DNA of 64,000 nucleotides from Halomarina halobia (lineage in GTDB: Archaea > Halobacteriota > Halobacteria > Halobacteriales > Haloarculaceae). Below are positions 7,820-16,348 of the stretch, piece after piece; the first letter of the stretch is position 1; the number at the start of each line of letters is the position of its first letter. A program made the translations under genes and the position numbers. The notes beneath the pieces are model-generated. The model saw only the letters and a list, made by a program, of their open reading frames with translations. It was not told where the DNA came from and did no database searches. Location of the stretch: contig NZ_CP119992.1 of NCBI RefSeq assembly GCF_029338575.1, forward strand, positions 1,922,001-1,986,000, read 5' to 3'.

Positions 7820-8596
7820 CTACAGCACCGCGAGCCCGCGGACGTCGCGCACGCCGAGCGACCGGGCGCGCCAGCCGTCCTCCCCCGCCACGAGGAACGT
7901 CCCCTCGCCGCTGACGAGGTAGGTCGACTCGCCGTACCCGATCCCGGCGACGGGTTCGGCGACGGGCAGGGGGACCTCGGTCCACTCCCCGTCGACCCGT
8001 TCCCGTTCGTAGAGCGCGTCGGACGCGGCGGCGTGGGCGCGCTCGCCGTCGCACGCGACGACCCGGAAGTCGCCGTCCAGCGCGTCCATCCAGCCGTTTC
8101 CGAGCTTGTACAGGCCATCCGCGGTCGCGGCGAGGGGAACGCCGACCGTCGAGACGTCTCGAACGTCCGCGAGGCCGACGCGCGTCCCGTCGAGGCGGAA
8201 CACGCCCCCCTCGGCCGCGAGGAGGTCGCCGTCGATCGCGCGCACGTCCTCGACCGCGGAGAGCGTCGTCCACCCGTCGTCCGCGAGCCGCGCGACCCGA
8301 CCCGATCCGGCGGCGACGAGCGCCCCCTCCGGGTCGAAGCCGACGGCGCTCGCGGGGCCGAACCCCGTCTCCTCGCCGTCACCGATCAACACGTCTCCCT
8401 CGGCGGCGACGGCGAGCGCCCCGTCGCGCGCGGCGACCGACGCGACCGCCCCGCGGCGTTCGAGGCCGAAGCCGCCGACGAGGTCGCCCGACACGTCCAC
8501 GCGCACGAGCCCCGCCCCCGCGGCGACGAACGCGACCGTCCGGCCCGCCTTCGCGCCGTAGACGCGCTTCTCGTCGATGCTGATGTCCTCGTCCAT
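7820..8596 (-). CDS. HVO_0234 family beta-propeller protein
   Basis: 258 residues from the ATG at 8596, beginning MDEDISIDEKRVYGAKAGRT. It is made of about six short repeats of the kind GxLVAAG...V.RL.DDGW..L, as in beta-propellers, with no signal peptide or membrane span. The opening residues and the position beside prs match the haloarchaeal HVO_0234 family. No enzymatic motif is visible and the role is unknown; a scaffold or binding function is only a guess. Confidence 0.8.
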   Translation of the reverse strand: MDEDISIDEKRVYGAKAGRTVAFVAAGAGLVRVDVSGDLVGGFGLERRGAVASVAARDGALAVAAEGDVLIGDGEETGFGPASAVGFDPEGALVAAGSGRVARLADDGWTTLSAVEDVRAIDGDLLAAEGGVFRLDGTRVGLADVRDVSTVGVPLAATADGLYKLGNGWMDALDGDFRVVACDGERAHAAASDALYERERVDGEWTEVPLPVAEPVAGIGYGESTYLVSGEGTFLVAGEDGWRARSLGVRDVRGLAVL

Positions 8597-8639
8597 GGCG
8601 GGATGCGGCGGGCCAGCGCCGAAAGCGTGTCGCCACGGT

Positions 8640-9056
8640 CGTCCGGATCAGCACGCACGATCGTCGCCGAGGCCCCGTTCGCCGACCGCCTCGATCGCGT
8701 GGCACCTTCCCGTCGCCGCCGAAGAAGTTCCCCATCCGCGACTGGCCCCGTGGCGTCCCGCATCCGAACAACGACGTGAGCGCTTGCAGTTCGTTGAACC
8801 GGTTATCAGGGTACTTCACGTTCGCTGTTCGTTCCGAGTCGAACGCGCCGAAAATCGTCTCTTCAGCGAGTCGAATGTTCTCCCGGATTCGATCGTCCGT
8901 GAACTCGCCGACGTGGCGCTCTCGAAGGTCCGAATCGCTCCCCCAACGTTGGGGGAGCCGGAGATCGAGGGCGCCCTCGTTCTCATACGTGTCGACGAGT
9001 CGTTCCTCAGTGAGAGGATAGTTCGTTTCCCGGCGTCGGAGAGCTCCTCGTCTCAC
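8640..9056 (-). pseudogene. Degenerate coding remnant, family not recognised
   Basis: A stretch of acidic, haloarchaeal-looking translation (NYPLTEERLVDTYENEGALD, later RIRENIRLAEETIFGAFDSE and NRFNELQALTSLFGCG) has no credible start or end and then passes into low-quality sequence overlapping the neighbouring gene. The composition argues for a former gene fragment in this strand. It lies in an accessory patch with an IS1341-type element less than 1 kb away, so transfer and decay are plausible. I cannot name the parent protein. Confidence 0.35.
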
Positions 9057-9058
9057 GC

Positions 9059-9280
9059 GTGAGTGTTTGCCGCGTCGGGACCGTGTTGTACTTCACGAGC
9101 TTCGATGAGCCGAAGCCAAGACGGATGACACGTCCTTCACTCGTCGTAAAGGACCTTGACGAGTTGGAACACCCGATCGACGTGGACTGCCACGAGCGGA
9201 CTGCACAGTTCCAGGGAATAGAAGCGGTTACGCGAACCGGAGGCTGTCCCAATATTTCACAATACAAACCTCATTCGTGA
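9059..9280 (+). CDS. Possible small protein or gene fragment, unknown
   Basis: 73 codons from a GTG. The middle part (VLYFTSFDEPKPRRMTRPSL then VVKDLDELEHPIDVDCHERT) reads like real protein, whereas the opposite strand is Ser/Arg-rich as expected of a shadow. There is no recognised domain, and both ends look arbitrary. It may be a fragment of a larger lost gene in the same decayed patch. Confidence 0.3.
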   Translation: MSVCRVGTVLYFTSFDEPKPRRMTRPSLVVKDLDELEHPIDVDCHERTAQFQGIEAVTRTGGCPNISQYKPHS

Positions 9281-9370
9281 AACTACTGGACGGAAGCGGT
9301 CGCCAATGCTCACTTGAATTGAAATCATCCCGCGCTCTTCGCCAGGATACAATAGATATGCTTCGTCCGT

Positions 9371-9574
9371 TCAGGCGGTGATATCGTAGCCAGCGTCGTG
9401 GACGGCCCGGCGGACGTCGTCTTCTGTGTCCTCGTCGGCGGTGATTTCGACGGTCCCGGTTTCGTGGTCGGCGTTGACCCGTCGGACGCCTTCGACGCGC
9501 TTGGCCGCGTTCGTGACACGCTCCTCACACCCGTTGCAAGACATGCCCTCGACCGTGAATCCGTACTGTTCCAT
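9371..9574 (-). CDS. CopZ-like heavy-metal chaperone (HMA domain)
   Basis: 67 residues from the ATG at 9574 (a GTG at 9580 would add two). One HMA domain: YGFTVEGMSCNGCEERVTNA with the metal-binding GMSCxxC near residues 10-15, then RRVNADHETGTVEITADED and a DAGYDI end. The ferredoxin-like fold binds Cu(I), or another soft metal, and hands it to a P1B ATPase. The matching ATPase (11953-14334) and its likely regulator (11239-11784) lie beyond a TnpB element that now separates them, so it probably belongs to the same copper or heavy-metal module. Confidence 0.88.
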   Translation of the reverse strand: MEQYGFTVEGMSCNGCEERVTNAAKRVEGVRRVNADHETGTVEITADEDTEDDVRRAVHDAGYDITA

Positions 9575-9580
9575 GTCCAC

Positions 9581-9804
9581 GCGTAGACGAGCGATCCGTT
9601 TAACTGTTATGGGTATTTTCGTAGTAGCGCCATGTCGATGATAGCGGTTGCAGGTAGAGGGCTTTATTTCGCGTTCAGCAGCGACACGTCAACCAGCGCG
9701 GACGGTCTTCGTTCACTCCACTCATACGGTCAGGGCACACGGATTCCGTACGCCCTCGCTCCGTTGGTGTCCGGGACGCTCTGCGATGATTGGGGTCGGA
9801 AATC
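9581..9804. other. Intergenic, no gene seen
   Basis: About 220 nt between the chaperone gene and the right end of the TnpB element. No convincing gene. In the reading direction of tnpB this is the sequence just beyond the element's right end, where the guide segment of a TnpB omega-RNA would start. Confidence 0.4.
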
Positions 9805-9811
9805 AACTTCC

Positions 9812-9827
9812 CCGGCCTGAAGGCCGG
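9812..9827. repeat. Right-end hairpin of the TnpB element
   Basis: Perfect 7-bp stem with a 2-nt loop, 27 nt past the tnpB stop codon. It nearly matches the left-end hairpin. In characterised relatives the 3' end of tnpB and this hairpin form the scaffold of the guide RNA. Confidence 0.7.
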
Positions 9828-9854
9828 CGTTTGTCGGTGAACTCCCGGTCTGGC

Positions 9855-11093
9855 CTACGATGAGGCGGGCGTGAAATCGCCGCTCCCGTTCAGCGTTCCC
9901 GACTTCAGGGTGAGTTGATTGGCCGCCCCTCCGACCGGAGACTTCTGCCCCGACCGGAGTAGTTTCGTTGCAACGTTCTTCGCCGCGTTGTAGTCGGCGT
10001 GAACCTCGTAGCCACACTTCAGACAGCAAAAGTCCGCTTGTGACGTTCGGTTCTCGCGAAGTGTCGTCCCGCACTTCGAGCAGCGTTGTGACGTGTACGC
10101 CGGATCGACCTGCTTGGTTCGGATACCGAACTCGGCGGCTTTGTACTCAACGTACTCGTAGAGTCGCCTGAACGCCCATCCGTGGAACTTCTTCGCGCCG
10201 GGCATCCGGTCCCGAATGTCGGTCAAGTCCTCAAAGGCGATCACTGAACAGTCGTTCGTGATTGCCTCTTGAACGAGGGCCTTCGATATGCGGTGTAGTA
10301 CGTCGTTGTTCCAGCGCCGTTCTCGATCTCCCATCTGCTCGATGGTTCGATGTGCCGATTCCGTACCGGTTTGTTGCAGCGATCCACGGATGCGTTCGTA
10401 CTCGTCTCGGCGGTGATTGAACAGCCCGCCAGAGTAGAACGTCCCCGTGCTGGTGACGGCGATATTCTCCACGCCTAAATCTACACCGAGAACCGTTCCG
10501 TTCTCGGCCTCTCCCAACTCCGTTTCCGGTTCGTCGCGTTCTACCGTGACGTGAAGGTAGTACTCGCCGCCGTCTCGTTCGTAGTGTAGTGTCGCACCTT
10601 TCGGTTCCCACTCGTCTCCGTTGAGATACTGCCGTTGCGGACAGTCCTCGTCCGGCGGATACACGAACTCGGCACGAACACGACCGCCATAGGCCGCGAG
10701 CGTGCAGTATCCCGGCTCGTCTCCGTCTGTGAAGTACGACACCGCGTTGGTGTTGTACGTCGCTGTCGGGGCGGTGAACGTTGGCTTGCCGGCTCGTTTG
10801 CCGGCCTTCATACGTTCGACCGCGCTCCGAAGACTTTCGGATGCGAGATTGACCGCACCGATGCACAGATCCGAGTGCAACTCCGTGTCCTCTCGGATCT
10901 GTTTGTAGGCGAGCGACTGAAGGCGCGTTCTGGATGTGATAACGTAGCCGTCCGCGTCACGCTCCCATCCCCGATCCGCGAACCGTTGGGCGACCTCCCG
11001 GAACGTTAACATCGTCCGTTTGAGATCGTCCCGCCGGTCGTCGGGGACGGCGAGCTTGACGCGGGCGGTACGTTTCAATGCTACATACCACAT
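9855..11093 (-). CDS. tnpB: RNA-guided endonuclease TnpB
   Basis: 412 residues. The RuvC-like triad is intact: D205 in VLGVDLGVENIAV, E288 in IAFEDLTD and D367 in VHADYNAAKN. The zinc finger is complete (CSKC at 338-341; CxxC with C357 and C360). The N-terminal wedge/REC part and the HRISKALVQEA helix are present. By family it is a DNA nuclease guided by an omega-RNA made from its own 3' end, helping the element persist after excision. It looks intact, so activity is plausible, though untested. It lies opposite to copA transcription and downstream of the ArsR-like gene. Confidence 0.92.
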   Translation of the reverse strand: MWYVALKRTARVKLAVPDDRRDDLKRTMLTFREVAQRFADRGWERDADGYVITSRTRLQSLAYKQIREDTELHSDLCIGAVNLASESLRSAVERMKAGKRAGKPTFTAPTATYNTNAVSYFTDGDEPGYCTLAAYGGRVRAEFVYPPDEDCPQRQYLNGDEWEPKGATLHYERDGGEYYLHVTVERDEPETELGEAENGTVLGVDLGVENIAVTSTGTFYSGGLFNHRRDEYERIRGSLQQTGTESAHRTIEQMGDRERRWNNDVLHRISKALVQEAITNDCSVIAFEDLTDIRDRMPGAKKFHGWAFRRLYEYVEYKAAEFGIRTKQVDPAYTSQRCSKCGTTLRENRTSQADFCCLKCGYEVHADYNAAKNVATKLLRSGQKSPVGGAANQLTLKSGTLNGSGDFTPASS

Positions 11094-11172
11094 GTGGTAT
11101 TAAACTATCATAAATATTTGGGGGTTGGCCGGCTTACGTCCGGCGGTTTGGTGGTGTCTTGTCGCATTCCCG

Positions 11173-11190
11173 CCCGGCCTAAAGGCCGGG
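11173..11190. repeat. Left-end hairpin of the TnpB element
   Basis: Perfect 8-bp stem with a 2-nt loop, about 80 nt upstream of the tnpB start. Its similarity to the right-end hairpin at 9812-9827 defines the element. Confidence 0.7.
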
Positions 11191-11238
11191 ACTCCCTGCT
11201 TGAATCAGGTGGCGAGCCGGAAGAGTGCGACTGGCCGA

Positions 11239-11784
11239 TTAATCGAGCAGGTCGTCGAGATCGCCGTCCTCGCTCAGCTCGGTCAGCGAGCGATTGAGCA
11301 GCTCGCGAAGGATGAACTCCTCGTAGTGCTGGGTCGAACAGTACTCACAGGGCTTCAGCTCCTCTGCCACCGTCCGGATTTCGTCGCCGTGTTCAGCGAA
11401 TAGCGTCTCGATGAACGCCCGAAGTGCGTCGCGGGTCGCTTCAGAGGCCCCGGCAAGCGACTCCTCCGCGCTCTCCGGCAGGTCATAGAAGAAGACACGA
11501 GTGTTCGACCGGTAGTATTTAAGCGTCCCGCCGCCCGCCTCCTCGAGCCGAGTGAGTTCGACCATCCCCGCGTCCTTCAGGATGTTCACGTGGTGGCGGA
11601 CGGTCGTCTCGGCCTTCTCGTCGCCACGGCGCTCGAGTTCGGCGTGGATCTGCTCGATCGTCATCTCCTCGTCCGCCAGCATATCGAGGATCTTCGCACG
11701 GATGTCATTTTCCAGCGCTCGCGCCTTCTCTGGATCGGTGGTGATGACGTTCTCGATGTTCACGTCGGCCGTAAATAGGCTCAT
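11239..11784 (-). CDS. ArsR-like winged-helix metal-responsive regulator
   Basis: 181 residues from the ATG at 11784. A winged helix spans about residues 25-90 (NDIRAKILDMLADEEMTIEQ, then TTVRHHVNILKDAGMVELTR and a wing ending KYYRSNTRVF). The C-terminal half carries KPCEYCSTQHYEEF, a Cys-x2-Cys with a nearby His that could bind metal. It is divergent from the P1B ATPase gene with a 168-nt shared promoter region, so the natural reading is a repressor or activator of the efflux pump. The inducing metal is unknown. Confidence 0.8.
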   Translation of the reverse strand: MSLFTADVNIENVITTDPEKARALENDIRAKILDMLADEEMTIEQIHAELERRGDEKAETTVRHHVNILKDAGMVELTRLEEAGGGTLKYYRSNTRVFFYDLPESAEESLAGASEATRDALRAFIETLFAEHGDEIRTVAEELKPCEYCSTQHYEEFILRELLNRSLTELSEDGDLDDLLD

Positions 11785-11900
11785 TGGGCAGTTCTACAGC
11801 TCCTATAATCTTAAGACTACTGGGAGATGGGCTGTACTGGTACAGAGTGAAATAGCGCGGCTGGACCGGCGCCAACCACATTCAACCCCGTCAAACCGAT

Positions 11901-11911
11901 ACAATTATTGT
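11901..11911. promoter_or_regulatory. Palindrome in the divergent regulator/ATPase promoter
   Basis: ACAAT-T-ATTGT is a perfect dyad 42 nt upstream of the ATPase start and next to an AT-rich tract (taatacttaag) that could be its TATA box. It is a candidate operator for the divergently encoded regulator. Only the symmetry and position support this. Confidence 0.4.
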
Positions 11912-11952
11912 CGTAATACTTAAGGACGTTCTGGCGCTCTCTCCTAGAGAGG

Positions 11953-14334
11953 ATGACCAGGACGGTGCAATTCAACGTGGGCGGGATGTCGTGTTCGTTC
12001 TGCGCCGAGAGCATCCGGAAGGCGTATGATCGGACCGCCGGCGTCAGCAAGGTCAACGTCAGCCTCGCCCACGAAGAAGTCCTCGTCGAGTACGAGGAGG
12101 ATGAAGTCGAGGAGGTCGAATTGAAGGACACCCTCCGGGAACTCGGCTACACGATCCGCGACCCAGATAAGGTCAAACAGTTCGAACAACAGCAAGAGGA
12201 ACTCGAGGAGGGGAAGCGCGAACTCATCATCAGCGGGGCCGCCGCGATCATCACCGCGGCACTGATGGGATTCATGATCTTCGTACGGGGGACGTTCGAG
12301 TCACAGTCGCCCTTGATGGATCTCACGGTGATGACGCTCGCGCTGGTGACGATGTTCTGGCCGGGCTTCTACATCCTGAAGAAGGCGTACTACAGTCTTC
12401 GTCGCGGTATCTTCAACCAGCACGTCCTGCTCGAAGCCGGTGCGTTCGGCGGGCTGGCCGGCGGATTCCTCGGCCTGTTCGTCTACCCCGAGTTTCCGAC
12501 GGTCCACTTCTTCGCGGTCTCCGTCTTCATCACCACCTACCACATCCTCTCCGGCTACACGAGCCTGATCGTCCGGACGCGCGCCTCGCGGTCAGTGCAG
12601 GATCTCCTCGATCTCCAACCCGATACGGCACGGCGCGTGCATGAAGACGGCGAGGTTGAGGAGGTCGAAGTCAGCGAAATCGAGGTTGGCGATCACGTCC
12701 GAGTGAAACCGGGCGAGAAGATCCCCGTCGACGGCGAGGTCATCGAGGGCGAGAGTGCCGTCGACCAGAGCGTCGCGACCGGTGAGTCCGTCCCCGAGGA
12801 AAAGCAAGTCGGTGACGAGGTGATCGGCGGCAGCGTCAACGAGACCGGGACGTTGCTCATCGAAGTCACGGCAACAGGCGACGACGCGTTCCTCCAACAG
12901 GTCGCCCACCAGATCGAGGAGGCACGCGCGATGAAACCGGGCGTCCTCCAACTCGCCGACCGGGTGCTCAAATACTTCGTTCCCGGCGTGCTGGCGGCGG
13001 CTGCCATCGCGTTCGTCTTCTGGACGGTCGGCCCGCTGCTCATCGGCGGTGATCCGAATATCCAGCGTGGAGCGTTCGCCGCGCTCGCGGCCCTCGTGCT
13101 CGGCTATCCGTGCGCGCTCGGGATGGCGACGCCGCTCGCGCTCATCCGCGGCGGCGGGAGGGCCGCCGACCGCGGCATCCTCATGCGCTCGGGTGACGCC
13201 TTCCAGATCTTCCAGGACGTCGAAGTGATCGTCCTCGACAAAACTGGAACGATCACCGAGGGCGAGCCCGCCGTCGACGAGGTCGTCAGCCTCGGCGAAA
13301 CGGACGAGACGGTGCTCCGCGTCGCGGCCGCGGCGGAGGCGTTCAGCGAACACCCGCTTGCGAAGGCGATTCTCGACCACGCAGAGGACCGGGGCGTGAG
13401 CGCCCCGGACTCCTCGGAGTTCGAGAGCGTCACCGGCAAAGGAGTCCGGGCGACTGTCGAGAATCAGGAGGTCCTAGTCGGCAAACCCGGGTGGCTCGCC
13501 GAGGAAGGCATCGACATCGGTGCCGGCCAGGAGGAGATCAAGCGGCTCCAGAACCGGGGTAACACCGTCTCCGGCGTGACTGTCGACGGGCGACTCCTGG
13601 GACTGGTCGCGATCGGAGATACGGTCAAGGCGGATGCCGCCGGGACGATCGAGCGAATGAAATCGGCGGGGATCACGCCCGTGATGATCACCGGCGACAA
13701 TCAGCGCACCGCTTCGGCGGTCGCCGAAGCGGTCGGCATCGAGCGCGTGATGGCAGGGGTGCTCCCAAATGACAAGACGCGCGAAATTCGCGATATCCAG
13801 GCCGAGGACGTCCGGGTGGCGATGGTCGGCGACGGGATCAACGACGCGCCCGCGCTCACCCAGGCGGACATCGGGATTGCGATCGGTGCCGGCACTGACG
13901 TCGCGATCGAGTCGGCGGACATCGTCCTGATGGGTGACCGGCTCGGCGGCGTGATGGACGCCTACGAGATCGGCAAGAACAGCTACGCGAAGACGAAGCA
14001 GAACCTCATAATCGCGTTCGGCTTCAACGGCGTCGGCGTCCCGGCGGCGATGACCGGGCTGGTCCACCCCGTCTTCGCGATGCTCGCCATGCTCGCGAGC
14101 GTCACGCTCGTGCTCGCGAACAGCTTCGGCGGCCAGCTCGTAAGCGGGGAAGGTATCAACCTCGACTTCTCCACTGAGGGTGAAGCGCCGGACGAAGGGA
14201 AAGATGACGTACACGGGGAAGCGGAAGCGGAATACGAGGACGAAGAGATGTCCGCCGAAGTGGCCGCGACGGACCAAGCTCAGCGTGAGGAAATCGACCC
14301 GAGGCTCGAAGAGCCGGGAGACGAGACCGGCTAA
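11953..14334 (+). CDS. Heavy-metal translocating P1B-type ATPase
   Basis: 793 residues from the ATG at 11953. An N-terminal HMA domain carries GGMSCSFC (Cys 14 and 17), followed by membrane helices, the TGES actuator loop (ATGESVPE), the phosphorylation motif DKTGT (D429), the HP motif (SEHPLAKAI) and the hinge [10 protein letters not shown]. The transmembrane metal site reads Y385-P386-C387 (GYPCALG) instead of the usual CPC. The tail is long and acidic. It exports Cu(I) or a related metal at the expense of ATP. The context (CopZ-like chaperone, divergent regulator) argues for copper; the altered site makes the metal less certain. Confidence 0.92.
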   Translation: MTRTVQFNVGGMSCSFCAESIRKAYDRTAGVSKVNVSLAHEEVLVEYEEDEVEEVELKDTLRELGYTIRDPDKVKQFEQQQEELEEGKRELIISGAAAIITAALMGFMIFVRGTFESQSPLMDLTVMTLALVTMFWPGFYILKKAYYSLRRGIFNQHVLLEAGAFGGLAGGFLGLFVYPEFPTVHFFAVSVFITTYHILSGYTSLIVRTRASRSVQDLLDLQPDTARRVHEDGEVEEVEVSEIEVGDHVRVKPGEKIPVDGEVIEGESAVDQSVATGESVPEEKQVGDEVIGGSVNETGTLLIEVTATGDDAFLQQVAHQIEEARAMKPGVLQLADRVLKYFVPGVLAAAAIAFVFWTVGPLLIGGDPNIQRGAFAALAALVLGYPCALGMATPLALIRGGGRAADRGILMRSGDAFQIFQDVEVIVLDKTGTITEGEPAVDEVVSLGETDETVLRVAAAAEAFSEHPLAKAILDHAEDRGVSAPDSSEFESVTGKGVRATVENQEVLVGKPGWLAEEGIDIGAGQEEIKRLQNRGNTVSGVTVDGRLLGLVAIGDTVKADAAGTIERMKSAGITPVMITGDNQRTASAVAEAVGIERVMAGVLPNDKTREIRDIQAEDVRVAMVGDGINDAPALTQADIGIAIGAGTDVAIESADIVLMGDRLGGVMDAYEIGKNSYAKTKQNLIIAFGFNGVGVPAAMTGLVHPVFAMLAMLASVTLVLANSFGGQLVSGEGINLDFSTEGEAPDEGKDDVHGEAEAEYEDEEMSAEVAATDQAQREEIDPRLEEPGDETG

Positions 14335-14510
14335 TCAAGGCCTGTAGTGACGTCCACCGACAAAACCGTCCGAAAAACAGGCGCGAACAACCATTCACAG
14401 AGATCCACCCTCGGAACCAGGGAGGTTCGACGATCGACGTTCTATATATCCATATGAGGTGTACGGATTCTTCGCAATCCCTTTGACAGACCCCGATCCA
14501 CACACACACG

Positions 14511-15878
14511 ATGAAGATCTTTGGCTCCAGCGGCGTTCGGGGCGTCGCGAACGAGGAGCTGACGCCCGCCTTCGTCGGGCGCGTTGCGATGGCGGCAGGG
14601 TCGGTGTTCGCGTCGCGGGAGGGACCGACGCGCGTCGCGCTCGGACGGGACACCCGGGCGACCGGGGAGATGTTCGCGGACGGCGCGGCCGCCGGACTCG
14701 CGAGCGTCGGCTGCGACGTGGACCGGGTCGGGGTCCTGCCGACGCCCGCGCTCCAGGCGTACGCCGCCCGCGAGGGCGTCCCCGCCCTGATGATCACGGC
14801 GAGCCACAACCCGCCGCAGTACAACGGCGTGAAGCTCGTCGGCCGCGACGGGGTGGAACTGGCCCGCGACGCCCTGGAACGCGTCGAGGACCGCCTGCTC
14901 GCCGAACGCTTCGCCACCGTCTCCTGGGACGCGACGGGGGTGACCCGGCGGATCGAGGGAGCGAAGCGCGCGTACGTCGGCGAGGTGCTCGCGGCGGTGG
15001 ACCGCGACCGCATTGCCGAAGCGGGACTGATCGTCGCGCTCGATCCCGGCCACGGCGCTGGCGCGCTCACCAGCCCGACGCTGTTCGAGGCGTTGGGCTG
15101 CCACGTCGTCACCGTCAACAGCCAGCCCGACGGGCGCTTCCCCGGGCGCGATCCGGAACCGATCGCGGAGAACCTCGCCGACCTGCGCCGGCTCGTGCGC
15201 GCGAGCGACGCCGACGTCGGCATCGCCCACGACGGTGACGCCGATCGCGCGATCTTCGTCGACGAGACCGGCGAACACGTCGAGGGCGACGCCGCGCTCG
15301 CCGCGCTGGCGGCCGCCGAACTCGCCGACGGGGACACGACGGTCTCCGCGGTCAACGTCTCTCAGCGGCTGGTGGACGTGGCCAACGAGGTCGGTGCCGA
15401 CCTCGAACTCACGCCGATCGGGAGCACCAACATCATCACGCGCATCCGGGCGCTCGAGCAGGCGGACGTCACCGTCCCCGTCGCGGGCGAGGGCAACGGC
15501 GGCGTGCTCTTCCCCGATTTCCGTCTCGGTCGGGACGGCGCGTACACCGCCGCGCGCTTCTGCGAACTGCTCGCCGACCGACGCGCGAGCGAGATCGCCG
15601 CCGCCCACAGCGGCTACTACAACGTGCGCGTCAACGTCGAGTACGAGGACGACGGCGAGCGCGAGGCGCTCCTCGGCGCTGCCGAGGCCGCCGCCCGGGA
15701 GAGCGACGCCGAACTCGACGTCACGGACGGCCACCGACTCGACTACGGCGACGCGTGGGTGCTCGTCCGCCCCAGCGGCACCGAACCCGTCGTCCGCATC
15801 TACGCCGAGGCGCGCACGCCCGAGCGCGCGAACGAACTCGCGCGCGACATGCACGACGTTCTGCTGGCCGCCGCGTAG
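14511..15878 (+). CDS. glmM: Phosphoglucosamine/phosphohexose mutase
   Basis: 455 residues from the ATG at 14511, the full length of the alpha-D-phosphohexomutase family. Motifs: FGSSGVRG at the N-terminus, the active-site serine in TASHNPPQYNG (Ser98), the Mg-binding DGDADR, the sugar-binding GEGNGG, and the phosphate-binding RPSGTEPVVRIY near the C-terminus. It interconverts glucosamine 6- and 1-phosphate (or another hexose pair) for UDP-sugar and glycan synthesis. An AT-rich box (14441-14450) lies 60 nt upstream. Archaeal paralogues overlap in substrate, so glmM is the likeliest of several mutase names. Confidence 0.85.
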   Translation: MKIFGSSGVRGVANEELTPAFVGRVAMAAGSVFASREGPTRVALGRDTRATGEMFADGAAAGLASVGCDVDRVGVLPTPALQAYAAREGVPALMITASHNPPQYNGVKLVGRDGVELARDALERVEDRLLAERFATVSWDATGVTRRIEGAKRAYVGEVLAAVDRDRIAEAGLIVALDPGHGAGALTSPTLFEALGCHVVTVNSQPDGRFPGRDPEPIAENLADLRRLVRASDADVGIAHDGDADRAIFVDETGEHVEGDAALAALAAAELADGDTTVSAVNVSQRLVDVANEVGADLELTPIGSTNIITRIRALEQADVTVPVAGEGNGGVLFPDFRLGRDGAYTAARFCELLADRRASEIAAAHSGYYNVRVNVEYEDDGEREALLGAAEAAARESDAELDVTDGHRLDYGDAWVLVRPSGTEPVVRIYAEARTPERANELARDMHDVLLAAA

Positions 15879-16348
15879 TCGGCATCGGTCAGCGACGGAC
15901 CGGAAGCAGCGCCGCCGCGACGTCGATAAACCCCATTCCGCAATAGGAAATGAAACCGGTCGTACCGTGACCGCCCGACGGATCGGCGGCGACTACGCTG
16001 ACGACGGATCTCGAACGTCCGATCGGCCGGACGGGTGACCGCGTACCGACAAAACCACACGACGAAGCGGGCCCGGTTAAGTACTTACGCCCAACCCTTA
16101 TACACCGCCCCGCGGAAGAGTACGTGTCGGTAACCGGTCCTCGCGGCGGTGCGGGACACACGCATCGCCGCCGGGCGGCCGTACAGTGACCCTGGGTCCC
16201 CGCGCACCTCAGCTTCGAGGTCCCCGGGCCGCACGACTCCGAACCGCATCCCCCGGTCATTGACTCACCTCCGGTCGGATGTTCCACGATCGGTTCGGAT
16301 CGCCGACGTACCTTATCTCGCGCGCCGAGCGGTAGCTCCCACTCGGCG
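15879..16348 (+). ncRNA. Gene-free stretch with a possible structured RNA
   Basis: No convincing protein gene is seen in 470 nt. On the plus strand a TTAAGTACTT tract (16077-16086) resembles haloarchaeal stable-RNA promoters. Downstream, GCGGCGGTGCG (16143-16153) pairs with CGCATCGCCGC (16161-16171) to form an 11-bp helix with one G-U pair, and CCTC-AGCTTC-GAGG (16207-16220) forms a second hairpin. I could not match it to tRNA, SRP RNA or RNase P RNA. GC-rich DNA forms chance hairpins, so this is only a candidate. Confidence 0.25.

Larger units (their letters stand above)
9805..11200 (-). mobile_element. IS1341-type (IS200/IS605 superfamily) element, TnpB only
   Basis: A single tnpB gene flanked by similar short hairpins: CCGGCCT-GA-AGGCCGG at 9812-9827 and CCCGGCCT-AA-AGGCCGGG at 11173-11190. 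Such subterminal hairpins are recognised by the Y1 transposase in this superfamily. No tnpA is present, so movement would need a transposase in trans. The boundaries are approximate. The element separates the chaperone gene from the rest of the metal module. Confidence 0.75.

Noticed and set aside
9730..10074. A leftward frame overlapping the tnpB end
   Set aside because: It is a shifted-frame reading of the tnpB 3' end and right-end hairpin; such frames recur beside these elements and are not genes.
15889..16287. A Cys-containing leftward frame between glmM and the coiled-coil gene
   Set aside because: The Cys residues are scattered, there is no helix or strand pattern, and the frame crosses the glmM downstream region. 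Not supported as a gene.
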